Assembly: GCF_016924665.1 (NCBI RefSeq)
Contig: NZ_JAFFJT010000016.1
Coordinates: 248,001 to 312,000, forward strand
Source: Nocardioides sp. SYSU D00038
GTDB lineage: Bacteria; Actinomycetota; Actinomycetes; Propionibacteriales; Nocardioidaceae
Direction of reading: 5' to 3'
DNA: 64,000 nt
Below are positions 8,959 through 17,739 of this stretch, piece by piece. The notes beneath the pieces were generated by a model, which did not search any database, was not told the origin of the DNA, and saw nothing but the letters and a program-made list of their open reading frames with translations. Position 1 is the stretch's first letter, and the number at the start of each line of letters is the position of its first letter. A program made the translations under genes and the position numbers.

Positions 8959-9951
8959 ATGGTGAACCTGGGCTACACGTTGATGACCGAGCAGAGCGGG
9001 CCGCGCGAGCTCGTCGGCTACGCCGTGCGGGCCGAGGAGGTCGGGTTCGACTTCGCGGTCTCCAGCGACCACCACTCCCCCTGGCTGACCGAGCAGGGCC
9101 ACGCGCCGTACGCCTGGTCGGTGCTGGGTGCGGTCGCGCAGGCGACCGAGCGGATCGGGCTGATGACCTACGTGACCTGCCCGACGATGCGCTACCACCC
9201 GGCGGTGGTCGCCCAGAAGGCCGCGACCCTGGCCCTGCTCTCCGAGGGCCGGTTCAGCCTGGGGCTCGGCAGCGGCGAGAACCTCAACGAGCACGTCGTC
9301 GGCCGCGGCTGGCCGGCGCTGGAGACCCGCCACGAGATGCTCGCCGAGGCGGTCGAGGTGATCCGGCGCCTACTCGCCGGCGACCTGGTGACCTACCGGG
9401 GCACGCACTTCCAGGTCGACTCCGCCCGGGTCTGGGACCTGCCCGACGAGCCGGTGCGGCTGGGGCTGGCCGTGGCCGGCGACCGGGCGGTGGAGCGGTT
9501 CGCGCCGCTGGCCGACGACCTGATCGGGGTGGAGCCGGACCCCGGCCTGGTGGAGCGCTGGAACGCCGTCGACGGGGCCCCGCGGATCGGCTCCGGGGCC
9601 CGGGCGATCGGGCAGCTGCCGATCTGCTGGGACCCGGACGAGGACGCCGCGGTCGCTCGCGCGCACGAGCAGTTCCGTTGGTTCGCCGGTGGCTGGGACG
9701 TCAACGCCGACCTGCCCACCACGGCCGGCTTCTCGTCGGCCACCCAGTTCGTGCGTCCGGAGGACGTCGCCGACAACATCCCCTGTGGCCCCGACCTCGA
9801 CAGGATCGTCGAGGCGGTGGGCGCGTTCTGGGACGCCGGCTTCACCGACGTCGCGCTCGTGCAGGTGGGCGACGAGGGCCAGGACCGGTTCCTCCACGAG
9901 GCGGCCGGGCCCCTGCTGGAGAAGCTGCGCGCCGCCGCCCCGGGCGGCTGA
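8959..9951 (+). CDS. LLM class F420-dependent oxidoreductase
   Basis: A 330-aa luciferase-like TIM-barrel enzyme of the group that includes F420-dependent glucose-6-phosphate dehydrogenase-like proteins. Conserved features include NLGYTLMTEQSGP at the N-terminus, FAVSSDHHSPWL, GLMTYVTCPTMRYHPAVVAQKAATL, and GRFSLGLGSGENLNEHV for F420/FMN phosphate binding. It probably transfers hydride between coenzyme F420 and an unknown substrate. An imperfect -10 TAACGA lies 6 nt before the ATG at 8959, which favours this start over the GTG two codons upstream. Confidence 0.88.
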   Translation: MVNLGYTLMTEQSGPRELVGYAVRAEEVGFDFAVSSDHHSPWLTEQGHAPYAWSVLGAVAQATERIGLMTYVTCPTMRYHPAVVAQKAATLALLSEGRFSLGLGSGENLNEHVVGRGWPALETRHEMLAEAVEVIRRLLAGDLVTYRGTHFQVDSARVWDLPDEPVRLGLAVAGDRAVERFAPLADDLIGVEPDPGLVERWNAVDGAPRIGSGARAIGQLPICWDPDEDAAVARAHEQFRWFAGGWDVNADLPTTAGFSSATQFVRPEDVADNIPCGPDLDRIVEAVGAFWDAGFTDVALVQVGDEGQDRFLHEAAGPLLEKLRAAAPGG

Positions 9952-9960
9952 GGTCCGGCG

Positions 9961-10902
9961 TCAGCCCTGGTCGCGCGAGCGCAGGCGCGTCCGCAGCTTC
10001 TCGAGGCGGGCGTTCTTGAGCCGCAGCCGCTCCTCGAGCCGGCGCACCCGGAAGCGGGTCCGGGCCAGCTCCGCACGCGCCTCGGCGTACCCGTCGTTGG
10101 CGATCTGGAGCTCGACGGCCCGCCGCGTCGTCCGCGCGAGCTCGCCCAGCGCGGCCGGCAGCACCAGGGCGTCGATCCGGGCCTGCGCGTCGGGGCCGGT
10201 CACCACCGCGTGCCAGCGCTCGAGCTCGGCCAGCCGCTGCTCGGGGCTCCACCCGACCCGGCCGTTGGCGCTGGTGGGCAGCTGCAGCGCGGTCATCCGG
10301 TGTGACGTGGCCCCCCGGAAGTCGGGGTGACGCATCAGCTTGCGCCACTGGTGGTGGTCGGGCCACTCGCCGGCCGGGGTGGTGTCCCACCGCTCGCCCA
10401 CCCGGTCGTAGAAGGCGCGGGAGTGGGCGGTGCCGGTGATGCTGACGGCGTTGTGACGGATCCGGTCGTCGAGCATCAGCCGGACGTGACCGGGGTCGGC
10501 GAGGTCGGCGGGGTAGAACCCGACCCGGCCGTCGGGCCGGAGGAAGCCGTTGTAGGACTGCACGAGGCCGGCGTCCTGGAGCAGCGCCAGCAGGTCGGCG
10601 ACGTGGTCGGGGAGCAGCAGGTCGTCGTCGCAGAGGTAGAAGATCGCGTCGCTGCGAGCGGCGCGCACCGCGTCGTGGCGGTAGCGCTCGCCGTGGTGGG
10701 GGCCCTTGGGGAAGTCGAGGAACCGCACCCGCTCGTCGCGCGCGACCAGGTCGTCGACCACCGAGCGCACGGCGTCGGTGACGCCGTCGCCCACGACGAT
10801 CACCTCGAGGTCGCCCACGCTCTGCCGGAGCACGGTGTCGACGGTCAGCGGCAGCGTGGTGGGCTTGTCGTGCACCGGGATGACGACCGAGGCGCGGGTC
10901 AC
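9961..10902 (-). CDS. family 2 glycosyltransferase with C-terminal coiled coil
   Basis: A 313-aa GT-A glycosyltransferase. ASVVIPVHDKPTTLPLTVDTVLRQ binds the nucleotide sugar, VIVVGDGVTD carries the first acidic site, and LCDDDLLLPDH is the metal-binding DxD. After residue about 255 the chain is strongly helical and charged (ELARTRFRVRRLEERLRLKNARLEKLRTRL), a coiled coil likely for oligomerisation or membrane association. The GTG start overlaps the stop of the WxcM-like gene by 4 nt (GTGA), making it the last gene of a coupled five-gene cassette; it probably adds the sugar made by that cassette. Acceptor and sugar unknown. Confidence 0.85.
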   Translation of the reverse strand: MTRASVVIPVHDKPTTLPLTVDTVLRQSVGDLEVIVVGDGVTDAVRSVVDDLVARDERVRFLDFPKGPHHGERYRHDAVRAARSDAIFYLCDDDLLLPDHVADLLALLQDAGLVQSYNGFLRPDGRVGFYPADLADPGHVRLMLDDRIRHNAVSITGTAHSRAFYDRVGERWDTTPAGEWPDHHQWRKLMRHPDFRGATSHRMTALQLPTSANGRVGWSPEQRLAELERWHAVVTGPDAQARIDALVLPAALGELARTTRRAVELQIANDGYAEARAELARTRFRVRRLEERLRLKNARLEKLRTRLRSRDQG

Positions 10903-11243
10903 CCGAAGTCCTCCGGCCGGTAGGGCGCCGCGGCCAGCACCAGCACGCTGGCGTGGTCGTCACCGAGCCGGTAGACCACCCGCTCCCCCGGCTCGAGGTG
11001 GACGGCCTGACCGCGCTCGGTGAGGTGGAGGACGTCGTCGCCGACCCGGACCTCGACGGTGCCGCGCAGCAGCACCAGCAGCTCGCGGCACGGCACCCCG
11101 TGGTCACCGCGCCACACCGGCTCGGCCGGCCCGGTGGCGACGAAGACCCGCACCACGTCGAAGCCGACGTCGGGGAGCTCCAGGGCCAGCAGGTCGCCCC
11201 GGTCGTCGGGGTGGAGCGGGAAGGTCCGCACCTCGCGAGTCAC
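10899..11243 (-). CDS. WxcM/FdtA-like sugar cupin
   Basis: A 114-aa single-domain cupin of the WxcM-like C-terminal family, which includes dTDP-sugar 3,4-ketoisomerases such as FdtA. Diagnostic features are the N-terminal DDRGDLLALE, WRGDHGVPCRELLVLLRGTVEVRVGD and GQAVHLEPGERVVYRLGDD. The usual HAH of FdtA is represented by GDHGVP, so activity may differ. Start (GTG) and stop each overlap a neighbour by 4 nt. With the aminotransferase and acyltransferase of the same cassette it recalls the Fdt-type route to N-acylated 3-amino-3,6-dideoxyhexoses (inference from family knowledge). Confidence 0.8.
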   Translation of the reverse strand: MTREVRTFPLHPDDRGDLLALELPDVGFDVVRVFVATGPAEPVWRGDHGVPCRELLVLLRGTVEVRVGDDVLHLTERGQAVHLEPGERVVYRLGDDHASVLVLAAAPYRPEDFG

Positions 11244-12319
11244 CGGACGACCTCCTCGAGGGCGGCCACGACCGCGTCGACCTCGGCGTCGGTGATGCCG
11301 GGGAAGCAGGGCAGCGAGAGCTTACGGTCGCGTCGCCCCGAGGCGGCCGGCGCGCTGCCGGTCGCGGCCAGACCCGGCATCTCGGTGACCAGCCACGGGT
11401 AGTGCATCGCGGTCGCGACGCCGCGCTCGGCGAGCGCGGTCGCGACCCGGTCGCGGCCGTCTACGAGGGCGACCGCGTGGTGGGCGACGGTGGTGGCGGG
11501 GTCGCCGTGCAGCCCGACGACGGCGCGGTAGCGGGCGGAGACGGCTCGACGCCGTGCGTTGGCGTCGTCGAGGAAGGGCAGCCGGGCGGTGAGGACCGCT
11601 GCCTGCACCGGGTCGAGGCGGCTGTTGCGGCCGCCCGGGAGCACCACCCGGTGCCGCTCGCCCCAGCCGTGCTCGCGCAGCCGTCGCGCCCGCTCGGCCG
11701 ACGGGCCCGGCAGCACCACCGCGCCGGCGTCGCCCACCGCGCCGAGGTTCTTGGTGGGGTAGAAGCTGAACGTCGCGGCGTCGCCCACCAGGCCGACGTG
11801 GGACCCGTCGACGCGCAGCCCGTGGGCCTGGGCGCAGTCCTCGACCAGCGCCAGGCCACGGGCCCGCCGCCACTCGTCGAGCCCGCCGGGGCCGCTGAGC
11901 GGGACGGCGTCGCCGTGGAGGTGGGTCACCACGACGGCTGCGACGTCGGGCGCGTCGGCGGCCGCGGCGGTGGCGGCGGTCGGCACGCCGGTGTCCGGGT
12001 CGACGTCCATCACCCGGACGGCGAGGCCGAGCTGGCGCGCGGCCCCGGCGGCGTACCCGCCGTCGTCGGGCGCCACGATCACCGCCGCGCCCGCCGGCAG
12101 GTGGAGGGTGCCGAGGGCCAGGGCGAGCGCGTCGCTGCCGTTGCCGCAGCCGACGACCTCCCGGTCGGTGCCGAGGTAGGAGGCGAACGCCGCCTCGAAT
12201 CCCGCCACCTCCGCGCCACCGACCCAGGTGTCGCTCCCCACCACCCGGGCCACGGCCGCGCGGACGGCGTCGGCCTCCGCCGCGCCGAGGCGCGACGGTG
12301 CGGCCACCGGGACCGTCAT
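11240..12319 (-). CDS. DegT/DnrJ/EryC1/StrS sugar aminotransferase
   Basis: A 359-aa PLP enzyme of the nucleotide-sugar aminotransferase family. It has the N-terminal SDTWVGGAEVAGFEAAFASYLG, the GNGSDALALAL phosphate-binding turn, and VEDCAQAHGLRV with Asp161 and Gln164. The Schiff-base lysine is Lys190 in FSFYPTKNLGAVGDAG. These enzymes transfer an amino group from glutamate to a keto sugar nucleotide. ATG overlaps the BKACE stop (ATGA), and its own stop overlaps the WxcM-like start. It probably makes the amino sugar used by the GT2 at the end of the operon. Confidence 0.88.
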   Translation of the reverse strand: MTVPVAAPSRLGAAEADAVRAAVARVVGSDTWVGGAEVAGFEAAFASYLGTDREVVGCGNGSDALALALGTLHLPAGAAVIVAPDDGGYAAGAARQLGLAVRVMDVDPDTGVPTAATAAAADAPDVAAVVVTHLHGDAVPLSGPGGLDEWRRARGLALVEDCAQAHGLRVDGSHVGLVGDAATFSFYPTKNLGAVGDAGAVVLPGPSAERARRLREHGWGERHRVVLPGGRNSRLDPVQAAVLTARLPFLDDANARRRAVSARYRAVVGLHGDPATTVAHHAVALVDGRDRVATALAERGVATAMHYPWLVTEMPGLAATGSAPAASGRRDRKLSLPCFPGITDAEVDAVVAALEEVVR

Positions 12320-13170
12320 CCCGAGCGCAGCCGCGCCCGCAGCTCGTCGGGTGCCATCACGCGACGGTCGTGGACCGCCAGCAGCGCGTGGACCCGCTCG
12401 ACGAGCGCGGGGTTGGTGGCCAGGGTGGTGCGGGCGCGGTCGAGGAAGATGCCGTCCTCGAGGCCGACCCGCACGCCGCCGCCGGCGGCGACCGCCAGGG
12501 CCTGGGCCGTGAGCTGGTAGTCGCCGAGGCCCGCTCCCGACCAGAGCGCGTCCTCGGGGAGCCGCTCGACCGCGAGCCCGACCTCGGGGAGCGTCGCCTG
12601 CATGCCGGCGACGTTGCCGAAGAACATGTTCGCCACGACCGGTCCCGGGAGCAGGCCCTCCTTCTTCAGCACGTGGGCGAAGTTGACCATGCCGAAGTCG
12701 AAGATCTCGAGCTCGGGCACGATGCCGCGCTCCTTCATGATCCGGGCCAGGCCGCGGATCGTCTCGGGTGCGTTCACCGAGGCGCCGTTGAGGAAGTTCA
12801 GCGACGAGAGCGTCAGCGAGGCGAGGTCGGGCTTGAGGTCGCCGTCGAGCGCCAGGCAGTCAGCGCGCTTCTCCAGCTCCGACCAGGTGCGGCCGCTGGT
12901 GCTGACGTTGATGACGACGTCGGGCGCGGCCTCGCGGACCGCGCCGACGATGCGGGCGTAGACCTCGCGCTCCCAGGTGGGGGCGCCCTCGGCGTCGCGC
13001 GCGTGCAGGTGGACCGAGGTGATGCCGATCGCGGCGGCGGCCCGGACGTCGGCCGCGATCTCCTCGGGCGTCAGCGGCACGTGGGGCGTCATCGCGCGGG
13101 TGGGCACCATGCCCGTGGGCGCGAGCACGATGGGGACGGGCTGGTCGAGCGCGCTCAGCAGTGCGGGCAC
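12316..13170 (-). CDS. BKACE-family beta-keto acid cleavage enzyme (DUF849)
   Basis: A 284-aa TIM-barrel enzyme of the BKACE (3-keto-5-aminohexanoate cleavage, Kce-like) family. It condenses a beta-keto acid with acetyl-CoA to release acetoacetate and a CoA ester. Metal and substrate motifs are visible: [16 protein letters not shown] (HxH zinc ligands), [21 protein letters not shown] and [10 protein letters not shown]. The GTG at 13170 is chosen because GAGGAGG lies 6-7 nt upstream inside the end of the acyltransferase gene (16-nt overlap). Its presence in an amino-sugar cassette is unusual and suggests it supplies or recycles an acyl-CoA used for sugar N-acylation (inference). Confidence 0.85.
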   Translation of the reverse strand: MPALLSALDQPVPIVLAPTGMVPTRAMTPHVPLTPEEIAADVRAAAAIGITSVHLHARDAEGAPTWEREVYARIVGAVREAAPDVVINVSTSGRTWSELEKRADCLALDGDLKPDLASLTLSSLNFLNGASVNAPETIRGLARIMKERGIVPELEIFDFGMVNFAHVLKKEGLLPGPVVANMFFGNVAGMQATLPEVGLAVERLPEDALWSGAGLGDYQLTAQALAVAAGGGVRVGLEDGIFLDRARTTLATNPALVERVHALLAVHDRRVMAPDELRARLRSG

Positions 13171-13802
13171 GCGTCCTCCTCTGCACTGGTGGGGTCGTCG
13201 AGGGTGCGGACCACCCGGGCGGGGTTGCCGGCCACGACCGCGAGGGCGGGGACGTCCTTGGTCACGACCGCCCCCGCGCCGACGATCGCCCGGGGGCCGA
13301 CCTCGATCCCGGGCAGCACGGTCGCGCCGGCACCCACGAAGGCCCCGGCCCCGATCCGGACCTCGCCGGTCGTGACCGCGGCGGGACCCAGCGAGGCGGC
13401 GTGGTCGAGCACGTTGTCGTGGCCCACCGAGGCCGACCGGTTGAGGTTCACGTGGCAGCCGAGCCGGGTGTGCGAGGCCACGACGACCGCCGCGTTGACG
13501 TAGGTGCCGTGCCCGACGGTGGCGGTGCTGGCGACCACCGCGGTGGGGTCGACGACGGTGTCGGGCTCGACCAGCCCGGCCGCGGCGGCGGCCCGGGCAC
13601 CGGCGAGGCGGTGCACGCCGGACGACAGGCCGAGGACGAACGGCCCGGCGGGCGGGGAGTCGTCGTCCAGCCCCGGCAGCCGCGGGTCCGCGCCGCCGTG
13701 GTTGTCGACGCAGCGGGGCTCGCGACCCAGCCGCAGCGCGGTCTCCACGACGTCCCACGCGTACGGCGTCGCCACGCCGAACAGGATCAGGGGTGCGGGC
13801 AC
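13155..13802 (-). CDS. NeuD/PglD-like sugar acyltransferase
   Basis: A 215-aa left-handed beta-helix acyltransferase. The N-terminal Rossmann-like half ([22 protein letters not shown]...) resembles NeuD/PglD. From residue about 85 hexapeptide repeats appear ([61 protein letters not shown]). Such enzymes N- or O-acylate sugar nucleotides with an acyl-CoA. GTG 13802 is preferred because TAGGGT lies 6 nt upstream (leaderless); a GTG two codons earlier is the alternative. It is the first gene of the five-gene cassette ending at 9961. Confidence 0.82.
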   Translation of the reverse strand: MPAPLILFGVATPYAWDVVETALRLGREPRCVDNHGGADPRLPGLDDDSPPAGPFVLGLSSGVHRLAGARAAAAAGLVEPDTVVDPTAVVASTATVGHGTYVNAAVVVASHTRLGCHVNLNRSASVGHDNVLDHAASLGPAAVTTGEVRIGAGAFVGAGATVLPGIEVGPRAIVGAGAVVTKDVPALAVVAGNPARVVRTLDDPTSAEEDACPHC

Positions 13803-13840
13803 CCGCACACCCTAGTGGGACGCGGGCGTGCGACTGGGGC

Positions 13841-14043
13841 GCTGGTCGAGGTGCGAAGGCCGCTGGGCCCGAGCCTGGAGACCCGCACGACGCAAGCCCT
13901 GCCGTCCCGACCGGAGGGCTTCCGGGTGCAGGGGTTTCGAGACAGTCGCTAGCGCGACTTCCTCAACCAGCGGTACTGGAGGGCGCCCAGGGGTGGGGTC
14001 TCGACGACGCTCCTCGCTGGGGCTCGCCGCTGCTCGACCACCG
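13841..14043. repeat. degenerate copies of the TCGAGG...CTCGACC extragenic repeat family
   Basis: The gap between the acyltransferase and the DUF429-Rel gene holds two pieces of the same repeat family as at 42006-42402. One runs from GGTCGAGGTGCGAAGG to GCGACTTCCTCAACC (13843-13970). A second is a half unit, GGTCTCGACGACGCTCC...GCTGCTCGACCACC (13997-14042). Both contain imperfect palindromic ends. No gene is apparent in 13815-14104. Confidence 0.65.
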
Positions 14044-14104
14044 GTCGGCGCTCGGACTTCTCGGCCAGAACCTCGGCTTCTCGGCCAGAGTTCCGGCCGA
14101 CCAG

Positions 14105-15862
14105 TCAGGGTTTCCCCGGTTCACCGGGGGAACCCGCACCCCCCAACCGCGCCAACCGCGCGCGGAGCCCGTCGACGCGGTGGGAGTTGCCGAGGAGGCC
14201 GACGTAGCGCTCGCCGTACGCCGCGAGCAGGGCGTCGTCGAGGCGGCGGACGGCGCCGGGCGGGTACCTGTAGCCCATCGCCGCGGAGATCGCGGCCTCG
14301 TCGACGCCGCGCAGCACCTCGCCCAGCTCCTCCAGGCCGGTGACGCCGAGCTCGAGGAGCAGCCCGGAGATCCAGGAGTAGTGGTCGGTGCGCGACCAGC
14401 CGGCCTCGGCGTACTGGCCGGCGAGGAACGCCGCCAGCTCGCGCGGGGCGATCCTGGGGTCGTCGTCCTCGTCGGCGCGGGCGACCGGCCCGCGCAGCCG
14501 CTCGCGGATGATCGAGAACTCCCGGTCGGCCAGCTCGAGCAGCCCGGCGGCGAGCGTGAACCGGCGGTCGAACTCGCTGGCGTGCTCGTCGGGGACGGTG
14601 CCCTTGTAGCGGATGTCGTGCTCGAACTCCGCCCACGCGTGCTGGAGCACCGTGCGCACCTGCACCTGCGCGACCCGGCCGGCCAGCGCCGGGTGGGCGG
14701 CCTCCCGGGCGGGGTCGACCGCGATCAGCAGGTGCCGGCTGGCGTAGCCGAACCGGCCCTCGCTCGCGGTCTCGCGGCCCATGTCGCGGTCGTCGCGGAC
14801 GTCGACCTGGTCGCCGAGCAGCTCGGCGACCGCCTCCACGTCGCTCTGCACGTAGGTGATCACCCGGACGCCGAGCTGGTCGGTGATCTGACGCAGCGGG
14901 TCGTCGTAGAGCAGCTCGCCGTCGCGGGTGCGGGTGGCCTTCTCGGCGAACGACGCCACCGACTTGGTGCGGCCGGTGACCGAGAGGTAGTTGATGCCGG
15001 CGTCATCGAGGATGCCGGTGACCAGCGCGACCGCCTCGCGCCCCGCCCGCTCCAGCTCGGCGTGCTCGGCGTGGTAGCGCTGCACCGCCGCCCGCACCGG
15101 GTCCTCGGGCGGGTGCGGCCGCTCGCGCGGGGTGGGCGCGAGGTCGGGCGGCAGCGTGGGGGTGACGATGTAGCCGGTGCGCAGGTCGCCGTAGGTCGTG
15201 AGCGCTCCGGGGTCGGTGTCGGCGAGCCGGGCCACGGCGGCGCAGACGACCGCGTCGACCTGGTCCTCGACCCGGCGCAGCTCGCTCTTGCGGCCGGCGT
15301 CGCGCACCAGCCCGCGCAGCGACTCCCAGGTCTCGCCGGTGTCGACCAGGCCGGCGACGTGTCCCATCAGCGCGAGCAGCTCGGCGCGCAGCAGCTCGAG
15401 GTCGCGGCCGGTCTTTTGCTTGTACTTCAGGGTGCGGCCGAGCCGGAACAGCGCGACCGTCGCCGGGTGGGGGTAGACCTCGATGGCCCGCCGGGCGCGG
15501 CCCGAGCGCGGGTCCATGTCGAGGCCGAGCAGCTTGCAGACGCGCGCACCGCGGGTGCCGTCGGCGAACTCCCTCTTGCCGGTGTTGGACGGGTGGGCGC
15601 CGGCGTCGAAGCGGGCGAAGTCCTTGTTGAGCGCGGCCTCCGCGGGGCGGTTGCCGGTGGCGTTGGTGACGACCAGCGGTGCGTCGATCCCGACCACGCA
15701 CGGGCCCTCGACGTACGGCGCGAGGTGGTCGCGGATCTCCTCGTCGGTCCGCACCGAGGCGAGGTGGACCAGCCGGCCGCCGGGGGCGAGCACGGCCAGA
15801 CCGGTGGGCCGGTTGTCGCCCCAGGCGAGGTCGATCCCCACGTGGTGGGCGGCTCCGGTCAT
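14105..15862 (-). CDS. DUF429 - RelA/SpoT alarmone-synthetase-like fusion protein
   Basis: A 585-aa two-domain protein. Residues about 5-235 are a DUF429 (RNase-H-like fold) domain with GIDLAWG, VVGIDAPLVV and AIEVYPHP motifs. Residues about 275-455 are a RelA/SpoT nucleotidyltransferase domain: TGRTKSVASFAEKA (ATP site, GRTK 297-300), ITDQLGVRVITYV (metal Asp328), GRFGYASRHLLI, and QVQVRTVLQHAWAEFEHDIRYKG. The Glu of the canonical E-V-Q-x-R-T motif is Gln399 here, so pyrophosphotransfer could be reduced, altered or lost. The C-terminal 100 residues are helical. It lies 66 nt downstream of psuG on the same strand, with a GC-rich hairpin between. Function of the fusion is unknown; a nucleotide-sensing or toxin-like small alarmone synthetase role is inference. 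Confidence 0.8.
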   Translation of the reverse strand: MTGAAHHVGIDLAWGDNRPTGLAVLAPGGRLVHLASVRTDEEIRDHLAPYVEGPCVVGIDAPLVVTNATGNRPAEAALNKDFARFDAGAHPSNTGKREFADGTRGARVCKLLGLDMDPRSGRARRAIEVYPHPATVALFRLGRTLKYKQKTGRDLELLRAELLALMGHVAGLVDTGETWESLRGLVRDAGRKSELRRVEDQVDAVVCAAVARLADTDPGALTTYGDLRTGYIVTPTLPPDLAPTPRERPHPPEDPVRAAVQRYHAEHAELERAGREAVALVTGILDDAGINYLSVTGRTKSVASFAEKATRTRDGELLYDDPLRQITDQLGVRVITYVQSDVEAVAELLGDQVDVRDDRDMGRETASEGRFGYASRHLLIAVDPAREAAHPALAGRVAQVQVRTVLQHAWAEFEHDIRYKGTVPDEHASEFDRRFTLAAGLLELADREFSIIRERLRGPVARADEDDDPRIAPRELAAFLAGQYAEAGWSRTDHYSWISGLLLELGVTGLEELGEVLRGVDEAAISAAMGYRYPPGAVRRLDDALLAAYGERYVGLLGNSHRVDGLRARLARLGGAGSPGEPGKP

Positions 15863-15890
15863 GGACGACAGCCAAGCAGGTCGGGGCGTG

Positions 15891-15919
15891 CCCGGGCGAC
15901 ACCCCGCGCCCCGCCCGGG
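15891..15919 (-). terminator. GC-rich hairpin between psuG and the DUF429-Rel gene
   Basis: CCCGGGCG (15891-15898) and CGCCCGGG (15912-15919) form an 8-bp perfect stem with a 13-nt loop just after the psuG stop. There is no U-tract. It may terminate or attenuate read-through from psuG. Confidence 0.4.
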
Positions 15920-15928
15920 GACGGCGGG

Positions 15929-16855
15929 TCAGGCCAGCGCGGCGTACTCGCGTGCCAGCCCGGCCCCGACCCGGGCGTTGTCCCGCACCAGCGCGATGTT
16001 GGCGGTGAGGCTGGCGCCGTCGGTGAGCTCGACGATCCGGCCCAGGAGGTACGGCGTCGCGGCGCTGCCGGTGATCCGTCGCTCGTCGAGGTCGCGCAGC
16101 GCCTGCTCGATGACCGCGCCGATCTCGTCGGCGGGGATCTCGTCCTCGGCCGGGATCGGGTTGGCGACCACGACGCCGCTGGTCAGGCCGAGCCCCCAGT
16201 GCGCGCGCAGCGCGGCGGCGATCTCGGGCAGCGTGTCGAGGCGGTGGTGGGCGCGGAAGCCGCTCCCGCGGGAGTAGAACGACGGGAACTCGTCGCTGCC
16301 GTGCACCACCACCGGCACCCCCTCGGTCTCGAGCACCTCGAGGGTGAGCCCGATGTCGAGGATGCTCTTGACCCCGGCGCTGACCACGCACACCGGCGTG
16401 CGGCCGAGCTCGGTGAGGTCGGCGGAGACGTCGAAGGAGAGCTCGGCGCCGCGGTGGACGCCGCCGAGGCCCCCGGTGACGAAGACCCGGATGCCGGCCA
16501 GCGCGGCCAGCCGCATGGTGCTCGCCACCGTGGTCGCCCCGTGGCGACCGGTGCCGACGACCACCCCGAGATCGCGGACGCTGACCTTGCTCACCGACGG
16601 GTCGCTGCCGAGCAGCTCGAGGTCGTCGGCCGACAGGCCGATCCGCGGCCGGCCGCCGAGCACCGCGACGGTCGCCGGCACGGCGCCGTGCTCGCGGACG
16701 ATCTGCTCGACCTCGCGTGCCATCTCGACGTTGCGCGGGTAGGGCATGCCGTGGCTGATGATCGTGCTCTCCAGCGCCACCACGGGCGCCCCCTCGGTCA
16801 GCGCGGTGCGGACCTCCTCGGTCACCACCAGCACGTCGGACTCACCAGCACTCAC
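15929..16855 (-). CDS. psuG: pseudouridine-5'-phosphate glycosidase
   Basis: A 308-aa PsuG that splits pseudouridine 5'-phosphate into uracil and ribose 5-phosphate. Conserved features are ALESTIISHGMPYP (with Glu29 and His35), TVAVLGGRPRIGL, GGLGGVHRGAE, and VSAGVKSILDIGLTLEVLET, where Lys163 corresponds to the Schiff-base lysine of E. coli PsuG. VVANPIP and the C-terminal SLTANIALVRDNA are also present. The GTG start overlaps the psuK stop by 4 nt. With the kinase it forms the two-step pathway for salvage of pseudouridine from RNA breakdown. Confidence 0.93.
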   Translation of the reverse strand: MSAGESDVLVVTEEVRTALTEGAPVVALESTIISHGMPYPRNVEMAREVEQIVREHGAVPATVAVLGGRPRIGLSADDLELLGSDPSVSKVSVRDLGVVVGTGRHGATTVASTMRLAALAGIRVFVTGGLGGVHRGAELSFDVSADLTELGRTPVCVVSAGVKSILDIGLTLEVLETEGVPVVVHGSDEFPSFYSRGSGFRAHHRLDTLPEIAAALRAHWGLGLTSGVVVANPIPAEDEIPADEIGAVIEQALRDLDERRITGSAATPYLLGRIVELTDGASLTANIALVRDNARVGAGLAREYAALA

Positions 16856-17739
16856 AGCAGGCTCCTCACCAGCTCGTCGGTCAGGTCGGGGCGCACGCTG
16901 TGGGGGCTGGCCACCGTGAGCGCCGCGGCGACCTGACCGTACGCCGCCGCCTCGGCCTCGCTCGCACCAGCCAGCACCGCGTGGCACCAGGCGGCGAGCA
17001 TGGCGTCGCCGCCGCCGGTCACGTCGACGACCTCGCCCACGACCTCGGGTGGGGGCGGCGTCGTGCGAGTGGTGCCGCCGGGGCCGCTCAGCTCGGAGCC
17101 GGCGCCACCGCGACGCACCCACACCCAGGTCGCGCCCCCGGCGTGCAGCGCCTCGAGCCCGCCCAGCACGGCGAGCTCGTCGGCGTTGGGCGTGACCAGG
17201 TGGACCGGGTGGTCGAGCACCAGCGCCCGCGCCTTGGGCACGCTCACCGGGTCGACGACCGCGCGGGTACCGACCGCGGCGGCGACCTCGAGACCGCGGG
17301 CCAGGGTGGCCGGGGCGAGGTTGCCGTCGAGCACGACCAGCTCGGCGGCCGCCAGCCGGTCGCGCTCGGCGGTCACGACCTCCGGGGTCACGGCCCGGGT
17401 GGCGGCCATGTCGGCGACCCCGGCCACCAGGTCGCCGGTGTGGTCGAGGACGGCGGTGTAGGTGCCGGTCGCCGCGGCCACCCGTCGTACGCCGGCCACG
17501 TCGACGCCGGTCGCGGCGCTCGCCGCGACCACCTGGTCGCCGGCGACGTCCGTCCCCACGGCGGCGACCAGGGCGACCGGGGTGCCGAGCCGGGCGAGGT
17601 TCTCGGCGATGTTGCGGCCCACCCCGCCGGCGGTGAGCACGGTGGTGCCCGGGTTGCTGGTGGCCGCGACCAGCGGGTCGGTGGTGCGGGCCAGCACGTC
17701 GAGGTTGGCGCCCCCGACGACGACCACCCGAGCGTTCAT
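16852..17739 (-). CDS. psuK: PfkB-family pseudouridine kinase
   Basis: A 295-aa ribokinase-family sugar kinase. N-terminal VVVVGGANLDV and GGVGRNIAENLARLG form the substrate-binding signature. The PfkB signature 2 near the C-terminus, VVDVTGGGDAMLAAWCHAVLAG, contains the catalytic Asp of the GxGD-type motif (here GGGD). Adjacent, overlapping psuG identifies the substrate as pseudouridine, phosphorylated at 5'. The ATG overlaps the stop of the YibE/F gene (ATGA), so three genes are translationally coupled. Confidence 0.88.
   Translation of the reverse strand: MNARVVVVGGANLDVLARTTDPLVAATSNPGTTVLTAGGVGRNIAENLARLGTPVALVAAVGTDVAGDQVVAASAATGVDVAGVRRVAAATGTYTAVLDHTGDLVAGVADMAATRAVTPEVVTAERDRLAAAELVVLDGNLAPATLARGLEVAAAVGTRAVVDPVSVPKARALVLDHPVHLVTPNADELAVLGGLEALHAGGATWVWVRRGGAGSELSGPGGTTRTTPPPPEVVGEVVDVTGGGDAMLAAWCHAVLAGASEAEAAAYGQVAAALTVASPHSVRPDLTDELVRSLL

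Noticed and set aside
13171..13758. N-terminal extension of the BKACE frame upstream of 13170
   Set aside because: Overlaps the hexapeptide acyltransferase in another frame and lacks protein-like composition; a good ribosome site marks GTG 13170.
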